NCBI GenBank assembly: GCA_016793585.1
Contig: JAEUJR010000282.1
Span: 1 to 30,186 of the forward strand
DNA: 30,186 nucleotides
Origin: Archangium sp.
GTDB lineage: Bacteria; Myxococcota; Myxococcia; Myxococcales; Myxococcaceae
Reading direction: 5' to 3'
The translations under genes and the position numbers were made by a program. Every line of letters begins with the position of its first letter. Positions within the stretch are counted from its first letter, which is position 1. The notes under the pieces were generated by a model. It worked only from the letters and a program-made list of their open reading frames with translations, was not told the origin of the DNA and searched no databases. Positions 23,781 to 30,186 of this stretch are shown piece after piece.

Positions 23781-24737
23781 TCATGAAGACGGGCGCCATT
23801 CGACGAAGAGGCCGCCCGAAACAGCGACCGGCCAGGTGACCCACAGCGGCACACCGTTGCGCAACAGCGTGGTGCGAGTGACGACGACGCCGCCCTCGAG
23901 CCATGGAACCAGCCGCAACTGCTGGAGCGGCTCGAACCCGACCTGCACCCGCGCGCCTCCCTGCCCCATCACCGAGGTCTGCCGCTGCGAGCCGTCGTCG
24001 AACTGAAACGGGCCGACCGAACCGACGAGACAGCCAGAGAACCGGCCGAGCTCGAGACACGGCACGAGGCTGGCGAGGGCGAGAAAGGTCGTCGTCGTCG
24101 AGTCACTGGTGAGCACTCGCGTCGGCAGGTGCGCGCGGCCCTCGAGCGCGACGCTGAAGTGACGAAACAACACCCCGCCACCGATGAGAACTCCGCCCGA
24201 GAAACCTGGAAGGCCGCCCGCGGTCATCAGCACCCCGACGCGGCCAAACGGCGTGACCGACGGCGCAGGAGGCGGCGCGACGACAGGCGGCGGTTGAACG
24301 ACGACGACCTCTTTCACCGGTGGAGGCGCCGGTGTCTCGACGACGGGCGCGCGCTTCGACGCGGGGTCCAACGCGAGCGAGACGGCGAGCTCGACGGCCG
24401 AGGCCAGCTCGAGACAATCACCCGTCGGCGACTCGAGGGTGCGCTTCCCCACGCGGCCATCGGGCCGGGTGACCTCGACGAGCGCCACCAGCGCCGGCGG
24501 CGCGCCGCGAGAGATGTTCACCACCACGCGCGTCGGAGCGTCGTCGACGAACGGGTCTCGACCCAGCCGTGCGCCCACCGACGCGTGCACCCAGCGCTCG
24601 TCGGGGCAGCCGTCGAGGCCCGTCGCCACCGAGTACTCGAGCCGCGCACTTGGCGCCGCGGTGAGCACGATGAAAAGAAGAGGAGCGACCATCGCCACGG
24701 GCCGACGTACCAGAGCACCGCTGAGAAAATTCTTCAT
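23781..24737 (-). CDS. Exported protein with C-terminal barrel-like domain
   Basis: This is a 318-aa protein. ATG 24737 starts a signal peptide (VRRPVAMVAPLLFIVLTAAP, then SA); a GTG at 24776 would add 13 residues ahead of it. The mature N-terminal domain has paired cysteines and the pattern GCPDERWVHASVGARLGRDP then F, with GDCLELASAVELAVSLALDP. I recall this from a widespread uncharacterised myxobacterial family. A Pro/Val-rich linker (PPPVKEVVVVQPPPVVAPPP) leads to a Gly- and hydrophobic-alternating C-terminal half, suggesting an outer-membrane barrel. It lies 34 bases upstream of the sigma gene on the same strand. It is divergent from the 24779 lipoprotein gene, with 41 bases between starts. 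Confidence 0.85.
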   Translation of the reverse strand: MKNFLSGALVRRPVAMVAPLLFIVLTAAPSARLEYSVATGLDGCPDERWVHASVGARLGRDPFVDDAPTRVVVNISRGAPPALVALVEVTRPDGRVGKRTLESPTGDCLELASAVELAVSLALDPASKRAPVVETPAPPPVKEVVVVQPPPVVAPPPAPSVTPFGRVGVLMTAGGLPGFSGGVLIGGGVLFRHFSVALEGRAHLPTRVLTSDSTTTTFLALASLVPCLELGRFSGCLVGSVGPFQFDDGSQRQTSVMGQGGARVQVGFEPLQQLRLVPWLEGGVVVTRTTLLRNGVPLWVTWPVAVSGGLFVEWRPSS

Positions 24738-24778
24738 AAAAGCGTCGCGCTGTCGCCAAGACGAGGCAGGAGACACAC

Positions 24779-25630
24779 ATGGTTCGGCAAACGGTGATTC
24801 TGGCGATGGTGGCGTTCGGGGCCTGCGACGTGCGGGTCGACTTTCGTGACGCGGGCGCAGGTGGCGGTGGGGTCGTCCTCTTCCCCGGCGGTGGCGGCAC
24901 GACGTCGTTCGGCGGCGGGTCTTCGGGTGGTGGCTCGGCGGCTGCGGGTGGCTCGGCTTCGGCCGGCGGCGCGGCAGCGGGCGGTTCGGCGACGGGCGGC
25001 GGCACGGGCCTCGAGCCCTTCACCTGTTCGCCTTCGCGCATGTGCCCCAATGGCCAGTTCTGCTTCAACGGCCTCTGCGCCATCGGCTGCCAGACGAACA
25101 TGAACTGCGCGGCTGATCAGTTCTGCGACACCGAGTTCGATCGCCTCTGCCACAACCGCGTCGTGCCCACGTGCACCAACCAGAGCGGCTGCGCTTCGAC
25201 GCAGGTCTGCGTGTCGGGCTTCTGCAGCACGCCTCCGCCGATGACCCAGTGCGACCCCGACCAGGTGCCCTCCGGCATGGATGGTTGCGACATGAACTCG
25301 TTGTGCGTCGACCCCATCGAGACGAACGTGGCCGACCCGAAGTGCTACTCGTTCCCCGCGTGCGCGCCGGACAAGACGTGTCCGACCGGGCTGCAGGGCG
25401 CGGTGTGCAACGACGGCCTCATTCCCAACAAGGGGCGCGTGTGTCTCACCGGCCTGTGCCGCACCGTCGCGAACTGCCCGTCGAGCTGGGCGTGCATCAA
25501 GTTCACCGCGACTGACGTGCTCGGCGTGTGTTCGTCGAAGGGCGTGGGTTCGCCGTGCACTGCTCCGTCGGAGTGCCTCAGCGGCAACTGCGCCATCTCG
25601 TTCCCCGGCTTCCCCGGTATCTGCCAGTGA
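24779..25630 (+). CDS. Cys-rich lipoprotein with short Gly-rich spacer
   Basis: This is a 283-aa protein. ATG 24779 is preceded by AGGAG. MVRQTVILAMVAFGAC ends in a plausible lipobox (Cys16, though Phe at -3 is unusual). A Gly/Ala/Ser spacer (residues about 27-78, GGSASAGGAAAGGSATGG type) is followed by a Cys-rich domain with repeated CxxxxxCPxxxxC and DQFCDTEFDRLC-like elements. This resembles the disulfide-rich regions of the neighbouring secreted proteins. Its stop overlaps the GTG start of the EGF-repeat gene (GTGA), so the two products are made together and may act in one surface assembly (inference). Function unknown. Confidence 0.87.
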   Translation: MVRQTVILAMVAFGACDVRVDFRDAGAGGGGVVLFPGGGGTTSFGGGSSGGGSAAAGGSASAGGAAAGGSATGGGTGLEPFTCSPSRMCPNGQFCFNGLCAIGCQTNMNCAADQFCDTEFDRLCHNRVVPTCTNQSGCASTQVCVSGFCSTPPPMTQCDPDQVPSGMDGCDMNSLCVDPIETNVADPKCYSFPACAPDKTCPTGLQGAVCNDGLIPNKGRVCLTGLCRTVANCPSSWACIKFTATDVLGVCSSKGVGSPCTAPSECLSGNCAISFPGFPGICQ

Positions 25631-26388
25631 AGCTCGCACTCTGTCTCGTCGTGGCGCTCGCGTCGTTCGCCTGCCCACCCGTCGTTCCCGTGAGTGCGTC
25701 GTGTTCGCCCAACCCCTGCAGCGGCGATCGTTCGGTCTGCTCCGTCGTCAACGACGCTGCGGTGTGTTCGTGCCGTGACGGGTTCGACGACGTCGCGGGG
25801 CAGTGCGTGGCCCGTGCGTCGTGCGCGAACAACCCCTGCGTGGGTGACCGCTCGGTCTGCACCGTGGTCGACAACGTCGCCGTCTGCTCGTGTCGCGCAG
25901 GCTTCGACGACGTCGCGGGGCAGTGCGTGCAGCGTGGCCCCTGCGCGAACAACCCGTGCACCCAGCCGAACCGCACCGTCTGCGTCGCTTCGAATGGAAC
26001 TGCGGTGTGCCAGTGCGACTCGGGCTTTCGTGACGATGGTGCGGGCCAGTGCGTGGCGGCGCCCTCGTGCAGCCCGAACCCATGCCGGCAGCCTGGCAAG
26101 ACCGTGTGCAGCGTCGCCTCTGGAGCGGTGACGTGTTCGTGCGAAGCCGGCCTGCGTGACGACGGCCGCGGAGGCTGTGTCTCGGCGAACCCGTGCGCGA
26201 CGAACCCGTGCATGCAGCCGAATCGTTCGGTCTGCGTCGCGGCGGGCACGACGGCCATCTGCCAATGCGACTCGGGCTTCCTCGACGACGGCTCGGGTCA
26301 GTGTGTGCGCGCGCCGTCGTGCACGCCGAACCCGTGCACCATGCCGAACCGCACGCAGTGCACCGAGGCAGGCGGCCTGGGCTCGTGA
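25627..26388 (+). CDS. EGF-repeat surface protein, N-terminal part ending at an in-frame TGA
   Basis: The GTG start overlaps the upstream stop (GTGA). The signal sequence VKLALCLVVALASFAC suggests a lipoprotein with Cys16. Then follow five complete EGF-like repeats of pattern CxxNPC-x6-C-x7-CxC-x10-C (for example CSPNPCSGDRSVC) and most of a sixth. The sixth reads TEAGGLGS and meets TGA at 26386-26388 exactly where repeats 7 and 8 have TGC (Cys). The same frame then continues without further stops to 29262. As it stands, translation gives a 253-aa truncated protein with a broken last repeat. With the TGA decoded or corrected, the product would be about 1211 aa. Possible causes are a C-to-A mutation at 26388, sequence error, or programmed readthrough. 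Function is unknown; EGF repeats suggest extracellular binding. Confidence 0.85.
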   Translation: MKLALCLVVALASFACPPVVPVSASCSPNPCSGDRSVCSVVNDAAVCSCRDGFDDVAGQCVARASCANNPCVGDRSVCTVVDNVAVCSCRAGFDDVAGQCVQRGPCANNPCTQPNRTVCVASNGTAVCQCDSGFRDDGAGQCVAAPSCSPNPCRQPGKTVCSVASGAVTCSCEAGLRDDGRGGCVSANPCATNPCMQPNRSVCVAAGTTAICQCDSGFLDDGSGQCVRAPSCTPNPCTMPNRTQCTEAGGLGS

Positions 26389-26931
26389 GGCTGCAACGCC
26401 GGCTTCCGGCTCGACGCGCCGCCCCAGTGCGTGCCGGGCGACCTCTGCAGCCCGAACCCGTGCACGCAGCAGAACCGAACGCAGTGCTCGAGCGTGGGCG
26501 GCATGGCGACCTGCAGCTGCGACGTCGGCTATCGCCTCGACGGGCTCGGCCAGTGCGTGCCGATGAACGCGTGCAACCCGAACCCCTGCACGCAGCAGAA
26601 CCGAACGCAGTGCTCCGAAGTTGGCGGCGTCGCCACGTGCGGCTGCGACGTGGGCTTCCGGCTCGACGCGCTCGGCCAGTGCGTGCCGATGAACGCGTGC
26701 AGCCCGAACCCGTGCACCCAGCCGAACCGTGGCGTGTGCAGCGACGTCGGAGGCACCGCGGTCTGCAGCTGCGCGCCCGGCTTCCACGACGTCGCCGGCA
26801 CCTGCGTCGTCGACGACCCCTGTCTGCCGAACCCGTGCTCGTTGCCGCACCAGACGGTGTGCTCGGCCGGCGCCGATGCGGGCGTGAGCTGCTCGTGTGA
26901 GGCGGGCTACCAACCGGGAACGAACGGCTGC
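25702..26931 (+). repeat. Ten tandem EGF-like repeats of about 40 residues
   Basis: Ten consecutive six-cysteine units begin with CSPNPC, CANNPC, CATNPC, CTPNPC, CNPNPC or CLPNPC. They end before the PPTCAGQ segment. Units 7 and 8 are nearly identical (CTQQNRTQCS, then a GLGQCVPMNA or ALGQCVPMNA end), indicating recent duplication. Unit 6 carries the TGA in place of its fourth cysteine. Confidence 0.9.
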
Positions 26932-29262
26932 GAGCTGCCGCTGCCTCCGACGTGCGCGGGCCAACACACGAGTGGAGACAGCTACGAGCCCGACGAGTGC
27001 CCTGCCCTCGCGAAGCCCATGGTTCCCGGCGTCGCGCAGTCGCACACGTTCGCGCCCGCGGGTGATGTCGACTTCGTGTCGTTCACCGCCGACGCCGGAG
27101 CCGTGCTGCGTGCCGAAGAGTCGGGCCCGCTCGTGTCGTCGTTGTCGCTCTACGATTCAGACGGCACCACCGCGCTCACGACGAACCAGACCGACCTGCT
27201 GCTGCGCAAGCTGCCGCACGACGGCACGTACTTTCTCCAGGTGCGCGCGCAGACGGCTTCGGTGATGGGCGCGACGTCGGTGCAGGTGACGCTCGGAAGG
27301 GACGACCACGCCGACTCACAAGCCGGTGCGGCCCTGCTCACGCCAGTCGTCGCTCCAGGCACCAGCATCACGGGTCGCTTCGACTTCCCGGGAGACATGG
27401 ACTGCCTCGCGGTGCCCGTGCAGGCGGGCCACATCTACACGCTCGATGAGACGACGGTGACCGACGTGTACCTGCAGGTGCTGACGGGAACTGCGACGTA
27501 CCTCTCGTCGACCGACGCCGAGGCCGTGCGGTTCCGCGTGACGACGAGCGAGACGCTGTACCTGTGTGCTCGCGCCGCCGTGACCTCATCGACCGCGACG
27601 TGGGCGCTGCGCGCCACCGACGAAGGCGTCGACGACCACGTGAACGATCGCGTCGGAGCCGTGACGCTCGCTCCGCTGCCGACGCCCGGTGCCAGCCTCT
27701 CGGGCCGCTTCGACTACGCCAGCGACATCGACTGCCTCGCCGTGCCCGTGCAGGCGAACCGCATCTACGCGTTCGAAGAGACGAGCAGCACCGACGTGTA
27801 CCTCTACGTGCTGACCGCGACGGGCACCTTCATCTCGACGACCGACGCCGAGTCGCTGCGCTTCGAGACGAGCACCGCCGAGACGCTCACCTTCTGCACG
27901 CGCGCGTACACGAGCACCAACCTCGCGACGTGGACGCTGCGCGTGACGGACGAAGGCGTCGACGACCAGCCCGATGACCGGGTGAACACCGCGACGCTCA
28001 CGCCGACGATGATGCCGGGCGCGAGCCTGAGTGGGCGCTTCCAGTACCCGAGCGATGCGGAGTGCGTCGCGGTGCCGGTGCAGGCGAACCGCATCTACAC
28101 CTTCGAAGAGGCGACCCCGACCGACGTGTACCTCTGGGTGCTGACGTCGACGGGCACGTACATCTCGACGACCGACGCCGAGGTGCTGCGCTTCGAGACC
28201 AGCGCGGCCGAGACGTTGTTCTTCTGCACTCGCGCGTACACGAGCACCAACCTCGCGACGTGGACGTTGCGCGTAACGGACCAGGGCGTCGACGACCACG
28301 CTGATGACCGCGTCGGAGCCGTGCTGCTGACGCCGACCGCAACTCCCGGAACGACGGTGTCGGGAACGTTCGACTACCCCGGCGACCCGGAGTGCGTGTC
28401 GGTGCCCGTCACCGCCGGCCGCATCTACAGCTTCGACGAGACCACGGCGACCGACGTGTACCTCTGGGTGCTGACGGCGACGGGCACGTTCTTCTCGACG
28501 ACCGACGCCGAGTCGCTGCGCTTCGAGGCGACCACGAGCGAGACGCTCTTCTTCTGCACGCGCGCGTACACGAGCAGCAACCTGTCGCCGTGGTCGTTGC
28601 GCGTCATCGACCAGGGTGTCGACGACCATGCCGATGACCGAGCGGGTGCCGCGACGTTGATGCCGGCAGCGACTCCGGGTGCCAGCGTGAGTGGCCGCTT
28701 CGACTACCCGGCCGACCCCGACTGTCTCGCGGTGCCGGTGCAGGCGAACCGCATCTACACGTTCGAAGAGACGACGGGCACCGACGTGTACCTCTGGGTG
28801 CTGACGGCCACGGGCACGTTCTTCTCGACGACCGACGCCGAGCTGCTGCGCTTCAGAACGTCGACGACCGAAACGCTGACGTTCTGCACGCGCGCGTACA
28901 CGAGCAGCAACCTGGCGACGTGGACGCTGAAGGTCACCGACCTGGGCACGGACGACCACTCCGACACGCGCGTCGGAGCGACGTCACTCACGGTCGATGG
29001 ACCCGTGGTGAGCGGCAACGTGCAGTTCTCGGGCGACGCCGACTTCTTCAGCTTCGACGCGACGTCGGTGCTCGCGCTGCGGGCCATCACCACCGGCATT
29101 GGAGTGACGGTGCAGATTCAGAACGGGAGCGGTTCGGTCATCGCGACTGGTTCTGGCCCGGGCACGTTCGCTTTCGCGCTGCCGTCGGCAGGCACGTACT
29201 TCGTGCGCATCACGTCGGCGACGACCGCGCTGGGTGCGTACACGGTGGGCGTCGCGAACTGA
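26431..29262 (+). CDS. EGF-repeat / beta-sandwich-repeat surface protein, C-terminal part after the TGA
   Basis: This is the continuation, in the same frame, of the gene starting at 25627. Coding sequence resumes directly after 26388, and GTG 26431 is only the first possible internal start. It holds EGF-like repeats 7-10, then seven beta-rich units of about 100-110 residues. The first (GDVDFVSFTADAG) and last (GDADFFSFDATS) look like PPC (pre-peptidase C-terminal) domains, which carry a DxDF/Y core. The five between are 110-residue repeats with DCLAVPVQANRIYTFEE, TDVYLWVLTATGTFFSTTDA and TFCTRAYTSSNLATWTL. Without the N-terminal part there is no signal peptide, so this part alone would stay inside the cell. 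That argues the two parts are one gene. Likely a surface or secreted protein; binding partner unknown. Confidence 0.85.
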   Translation: MPGDLCSPNPCTQQNRTQCSSVGGMATCSCDVGYRLDGLGQCVPMNACNPNPCTQQNRTQCSEVGGVATCGCDVGFRLDALGQCVPMNACSPNPCTQPNRGVCSDVGGTAVCSCAPGFHDVAGTCVVDDPCLPNPCSLPHQTVCSAGADAGVSCSCEAGYQPGTNGCELPLPPTCAGQHTSGDSYEPDECPALAKPMVPGVAQSHTFAPAGDVDFVSFTADAGAVLRAEESGPLVSSLSLYDSDGTTALTTNQTDLLLRKLPHDGTYFLQVRAQTASVMGATSVQVTLGRDDHADSQAGAALLTPVVAPGTSITGRFDFPGDMDCLAVPVQAGHIYTLDETTVTDVYLQVLTGTATYLSSTDAEAVRFRVTTSETLYLCARAAVTSSTATWALRATDEGVDDHVNDRVGAVTLAPLPTPGASLSGRFDYASDIDCLAVPVQANRIYAFEETSSTDVYLYVLTATGTFISTTDAESLRFETSTAETLTFCTRAYTSTNLATWTLRVTDEGVDDQPDDRVNTATLTPTMMPGASLSGRFQYPSDAECVAVPVQANRIYTFEEATPTDVYLWVLTSTGTYISTTDAEVLRFETSAAETLFFCTRAYTSTNLATWTLRVTDQGVDDHADDRVGAVLLTPTATPGTTVSGTFDYPGDPECVSVPVTAGRIYSFDETTATDVYLWVLTATGTFFSTTDAESLRFEATTSETLFFCTRAYTSSNLSPWSLRVIDQGVDDHADDRAGAATLMPAATPGASVSGRFDYPADPDCLAVPVQANRIYTFEETTGTDVYLWVLTATGTFFSTTDAELLRFRTSTTETLTFCTRAYTSSNLATWTLKVTDLGTDDHSDTRVGATSLTVDGPVVSGNVQFSGDADFFSFDATSVLALRAITTGIGVTVQIQNGSGSVIATGSGPGTFAFALPSAGTYFVRITSATTALGAYTVGVAN
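27298..28947 (+). repeat. Five tandem repeats of exactly 330 bp
   Basis: Units start at 27298, 27628, 27958, 28288 and 28618, each 330 bp (110 codons) with no length variation. Long stretches are nearly identical between units, such as GACGTGTACCTCTGGGTGCT. Each unit keeps two cysteines, one after the D-x-(D/E) core and one in the FCTRA (or LCARA) strand. The array ends at 28947, where a diverged unit without these cysteines follows. Confidence 0.93.
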
Positions 29263-29299
29263 CACTTCTTCGCGCTGATGACGTGGCACGCTCATCGCC

Positions 29300-29589
29300 A
29301 TGTTGAGCGTGGCCATGGTCGTGCTGCTGGCGCAGGCGCAGTCACCCAACGCGGCCCATGGGCGCTCGACTCGCTCGACGGCATGGTCGAGCTCGAGGTG
29401 CTCGACGCGTGGAACCGCGAGCTGCTCAGCGACGCGCGCAAACGACTGCCGCTCCGTGTGCCGGAGCCCGACACGTCGCCAGAGCCGGAGCCACGCCGTG
29501 AGGAACCAGCTGCTCCGCTCGAGCCGCCAGCTTCTGACGTTCCGCTGAAGCGGCTGGTCCTGCCGGGCCTCGTGCCGACGACTCCGTGA
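29300..29589 (+). pseudogene. Small secreted protein gene with a single-base frameshift
   Basis: From ATG 29300 the frame encodes MLSVAMVVLLAQAQSPNAA, a clear signal-peptide-like start, and then loses coding character. From 29356 the other frame reads PWALDSLDGMVELEVLDAWN and continues to a Pro/Glu-rich end (PEPDTSPEPEPRREEPAAPL) with stop at 29587-29589. One extra C in the CCC at 29355-29357 would join them as SPNAAPWALDSLDG, giving about 97 residues. So this is either a homopolymer sequence error or a recent frameshift. An alternative intact product could start at ATG 29382, but would lack the signal peptide. I do not recognise the family. It lies just after the EGF-repeat gene and converges with the last gene. 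Confidence 0.5.
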
Positions 29590-29592
29590 GGC

Positions 29593-30186
29593 TCAGGGAG
29601 GAATCGGAGGGAACCAGTCGCAGTTCGACCGCTCGGCACACGGCTCGACGGCCACGCGCGTTCCACCCGAGCCCAGGTACCCGCCCGCGATGTTCAGCAG
29701 CAGCGAGCCCAGGTCGAACGACTTGCCCGGGTCGGGAATCGGGAACGAGTGAGCGCCCTTCGGGTCCATGTACGGGAGGATGGCTCCGACGGTGCCGCCG
29801 ATCTTCTCGCTGGGCCCGTACAGACGCATGGGCGGGTTGAGGCGCGGCGCTCCGAAGCCGTCGTCGGCGCCTGCACGAACCGCCTGCAGCACGTCAGCGT
29901 CCATCAGCACGGGGTTGCCCTTCGAGTCGGTGTACCGGCGCGTGCGCTCGACGCCCTCGACGAAGCCGACGTCGATGAGTTCCTGCTGCGTCGACTTGCC
30001 GTAGCGCGGGTCGACCTTGCGCACGTCGAGGAAGCCGGCGGCCCGCATCAGCGCGTTCGCCGTCGAGATGGGAACGCCCGGGTCGCCCGTCATCGGCACC
30101 AGCAGCGCGCGCGTCTTCACCGTCGAGCCGTCTCCATACGTGAGCGTACGGGTGCCGTCGTAGAACGGCGCGAAGTTGGCCGGGTC
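29593..30186 (-). CDS. Conserved hypothetical protein, N-terminus beyond the window edge
   Basis: The frame is open from the right edge (198 codons) to a stop at 29595-29593. The upstream bases continue in frame (NFAPFYDGTRTLTYGDGSTV), so GTG 30120 is an internal valine, not the start. The segment ALLVPMTGDPGVPISTANAL then MRAAG is reminiscent of the C-terminal region of large secreted myxobacterial proteins with an alpha/beta-hydrolase-like motif (a GDxxVP strand). This likeness is from memory and weak. The C-terminus ends CAERSNCDWFPPIPP with two cysteines, and the downstream part is rich in Gly/Pro, consistent with an exported protein. Function unknown. Confidence 0.75.
   Translation of the reverse strand, partial: DPANFAPFYDGTRTLTYGDGSTVKTRALLVPMTGDPGVPISTANALMRAAGFLDVRKVDPRYGKSTQQELIDVGFVEGVERTRRYTDSKGNPVLMDADVLQAVRAGADDGFGAPRLNPPMRLYGPSEKIGGTVGAILPYMDPKGAHSFPIPDPGKSFDLGSLLLNIAGGYLGSGGTRVAVEPCAERSNCDWFPPIPP

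Noticed and set aside
26389..26426. SECIS element after the in-frame TGA
   Set aside because: The only hairpin is short with a 3-base loop, and nearly the same bases occur in neighbouring repeats that have no TGA. Not strong enough to call.
25345..27045. Minus-strand open frame of 566 codons opposite the EGF repeats
   Set aside because: Its regular Ala/Arg/Val pattern mirrors the repeats on the plus strand; no start signal or domain.

Overview
The window is very GC-rich, densely coded DNA with strong G/C preference at third codon positions. It encodes many secreted lipoproteins with glycine-rich spacers (GGSVA, GGFVTA and GGNAAA repeats), a eukaryote-like Ser/Thr kinase, a TIGR02996-type protein, a beta-barrel protein with thrombospondin type 3 repeats, and an ECF sigma module. 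Together these point to a myxobacterium or close relative (Myxococcota). That placement is inferred from protein style; there is no rRNA or tRNA gene here to test it.

Layout. 1-2583 (minus): a lipoprotein cut by the left edge and a TIGR02996-containing protein. 2639-6344 (plus): a compact run of a TSP3 barrel protein, a membrane protein and a lipoprotein with an HExxH motif. 6525-8428 (minus): an SGNH/GDSL hydrolase translationally coupled to a pilin-like membrane protein. 8561-9785 (plus): a small helical protein and a conserved 328-aa protein. 9992-12299 (plus): a two-helix membrane protein, a repeat-rich cysteine-rich lipoprotein and a small zinc-ribbon-like protein. 12313-14802 (minus): glycogen phosphorylase. 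14932-16203 (plus): another repeat-rich lipoprotein. 16211-17437 (minus): the Ser/Thr kinase. 17692-22505 (plus): a complete hoxEFUYH operon for a group 3d bidirectional NAD-linked [NiFe] hydrogenase. 22506-24737 (minus): a three-gene unit of outer-membrane-type protein, ECF sigma factor and membrane-anchored partner. 24779-29262 (plus): a cysteine-rich lipoprotein coupled to a very large EGF-repeat plus beta-sandwich-repeat surface protein. 29300-29589: a small frameshifted secreted-protein gene. 29593-30186 (minus): a gene cut by the right edge.

How the genes work together. The only complete metabolic machine is the hydrogenase: HoxEFU form the NAD(H)-oxidising diaphorase and HoxYH the hydrogenase. 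No maturation genes (hypA-F, hoxW) lie in the window. Glycogen phosphorylase stands without other glycogen genes. Most remaining genes encode cell-surface or secreted proteins of unknown role, in short co-directional runs with GTGA, ATGA or TTGA stop/start overlaps.

Most notable observations. The large EGF-repeat gene carries one in-frame TGA (26386-26388) exactly where a conserved EGF cysteine is expected, with an intact frame for about 960 codons beyond it. The same gene has five tandem units of exactly 330 bp, in which a cysteine replaces the aromatic residue seen in the flanking units. Three other places (about 6460, 9850 and 29357) show coding-like sequence split by a single-base frame change. 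That pattern could be real decay or residual sequence error, and resequencing would decide.
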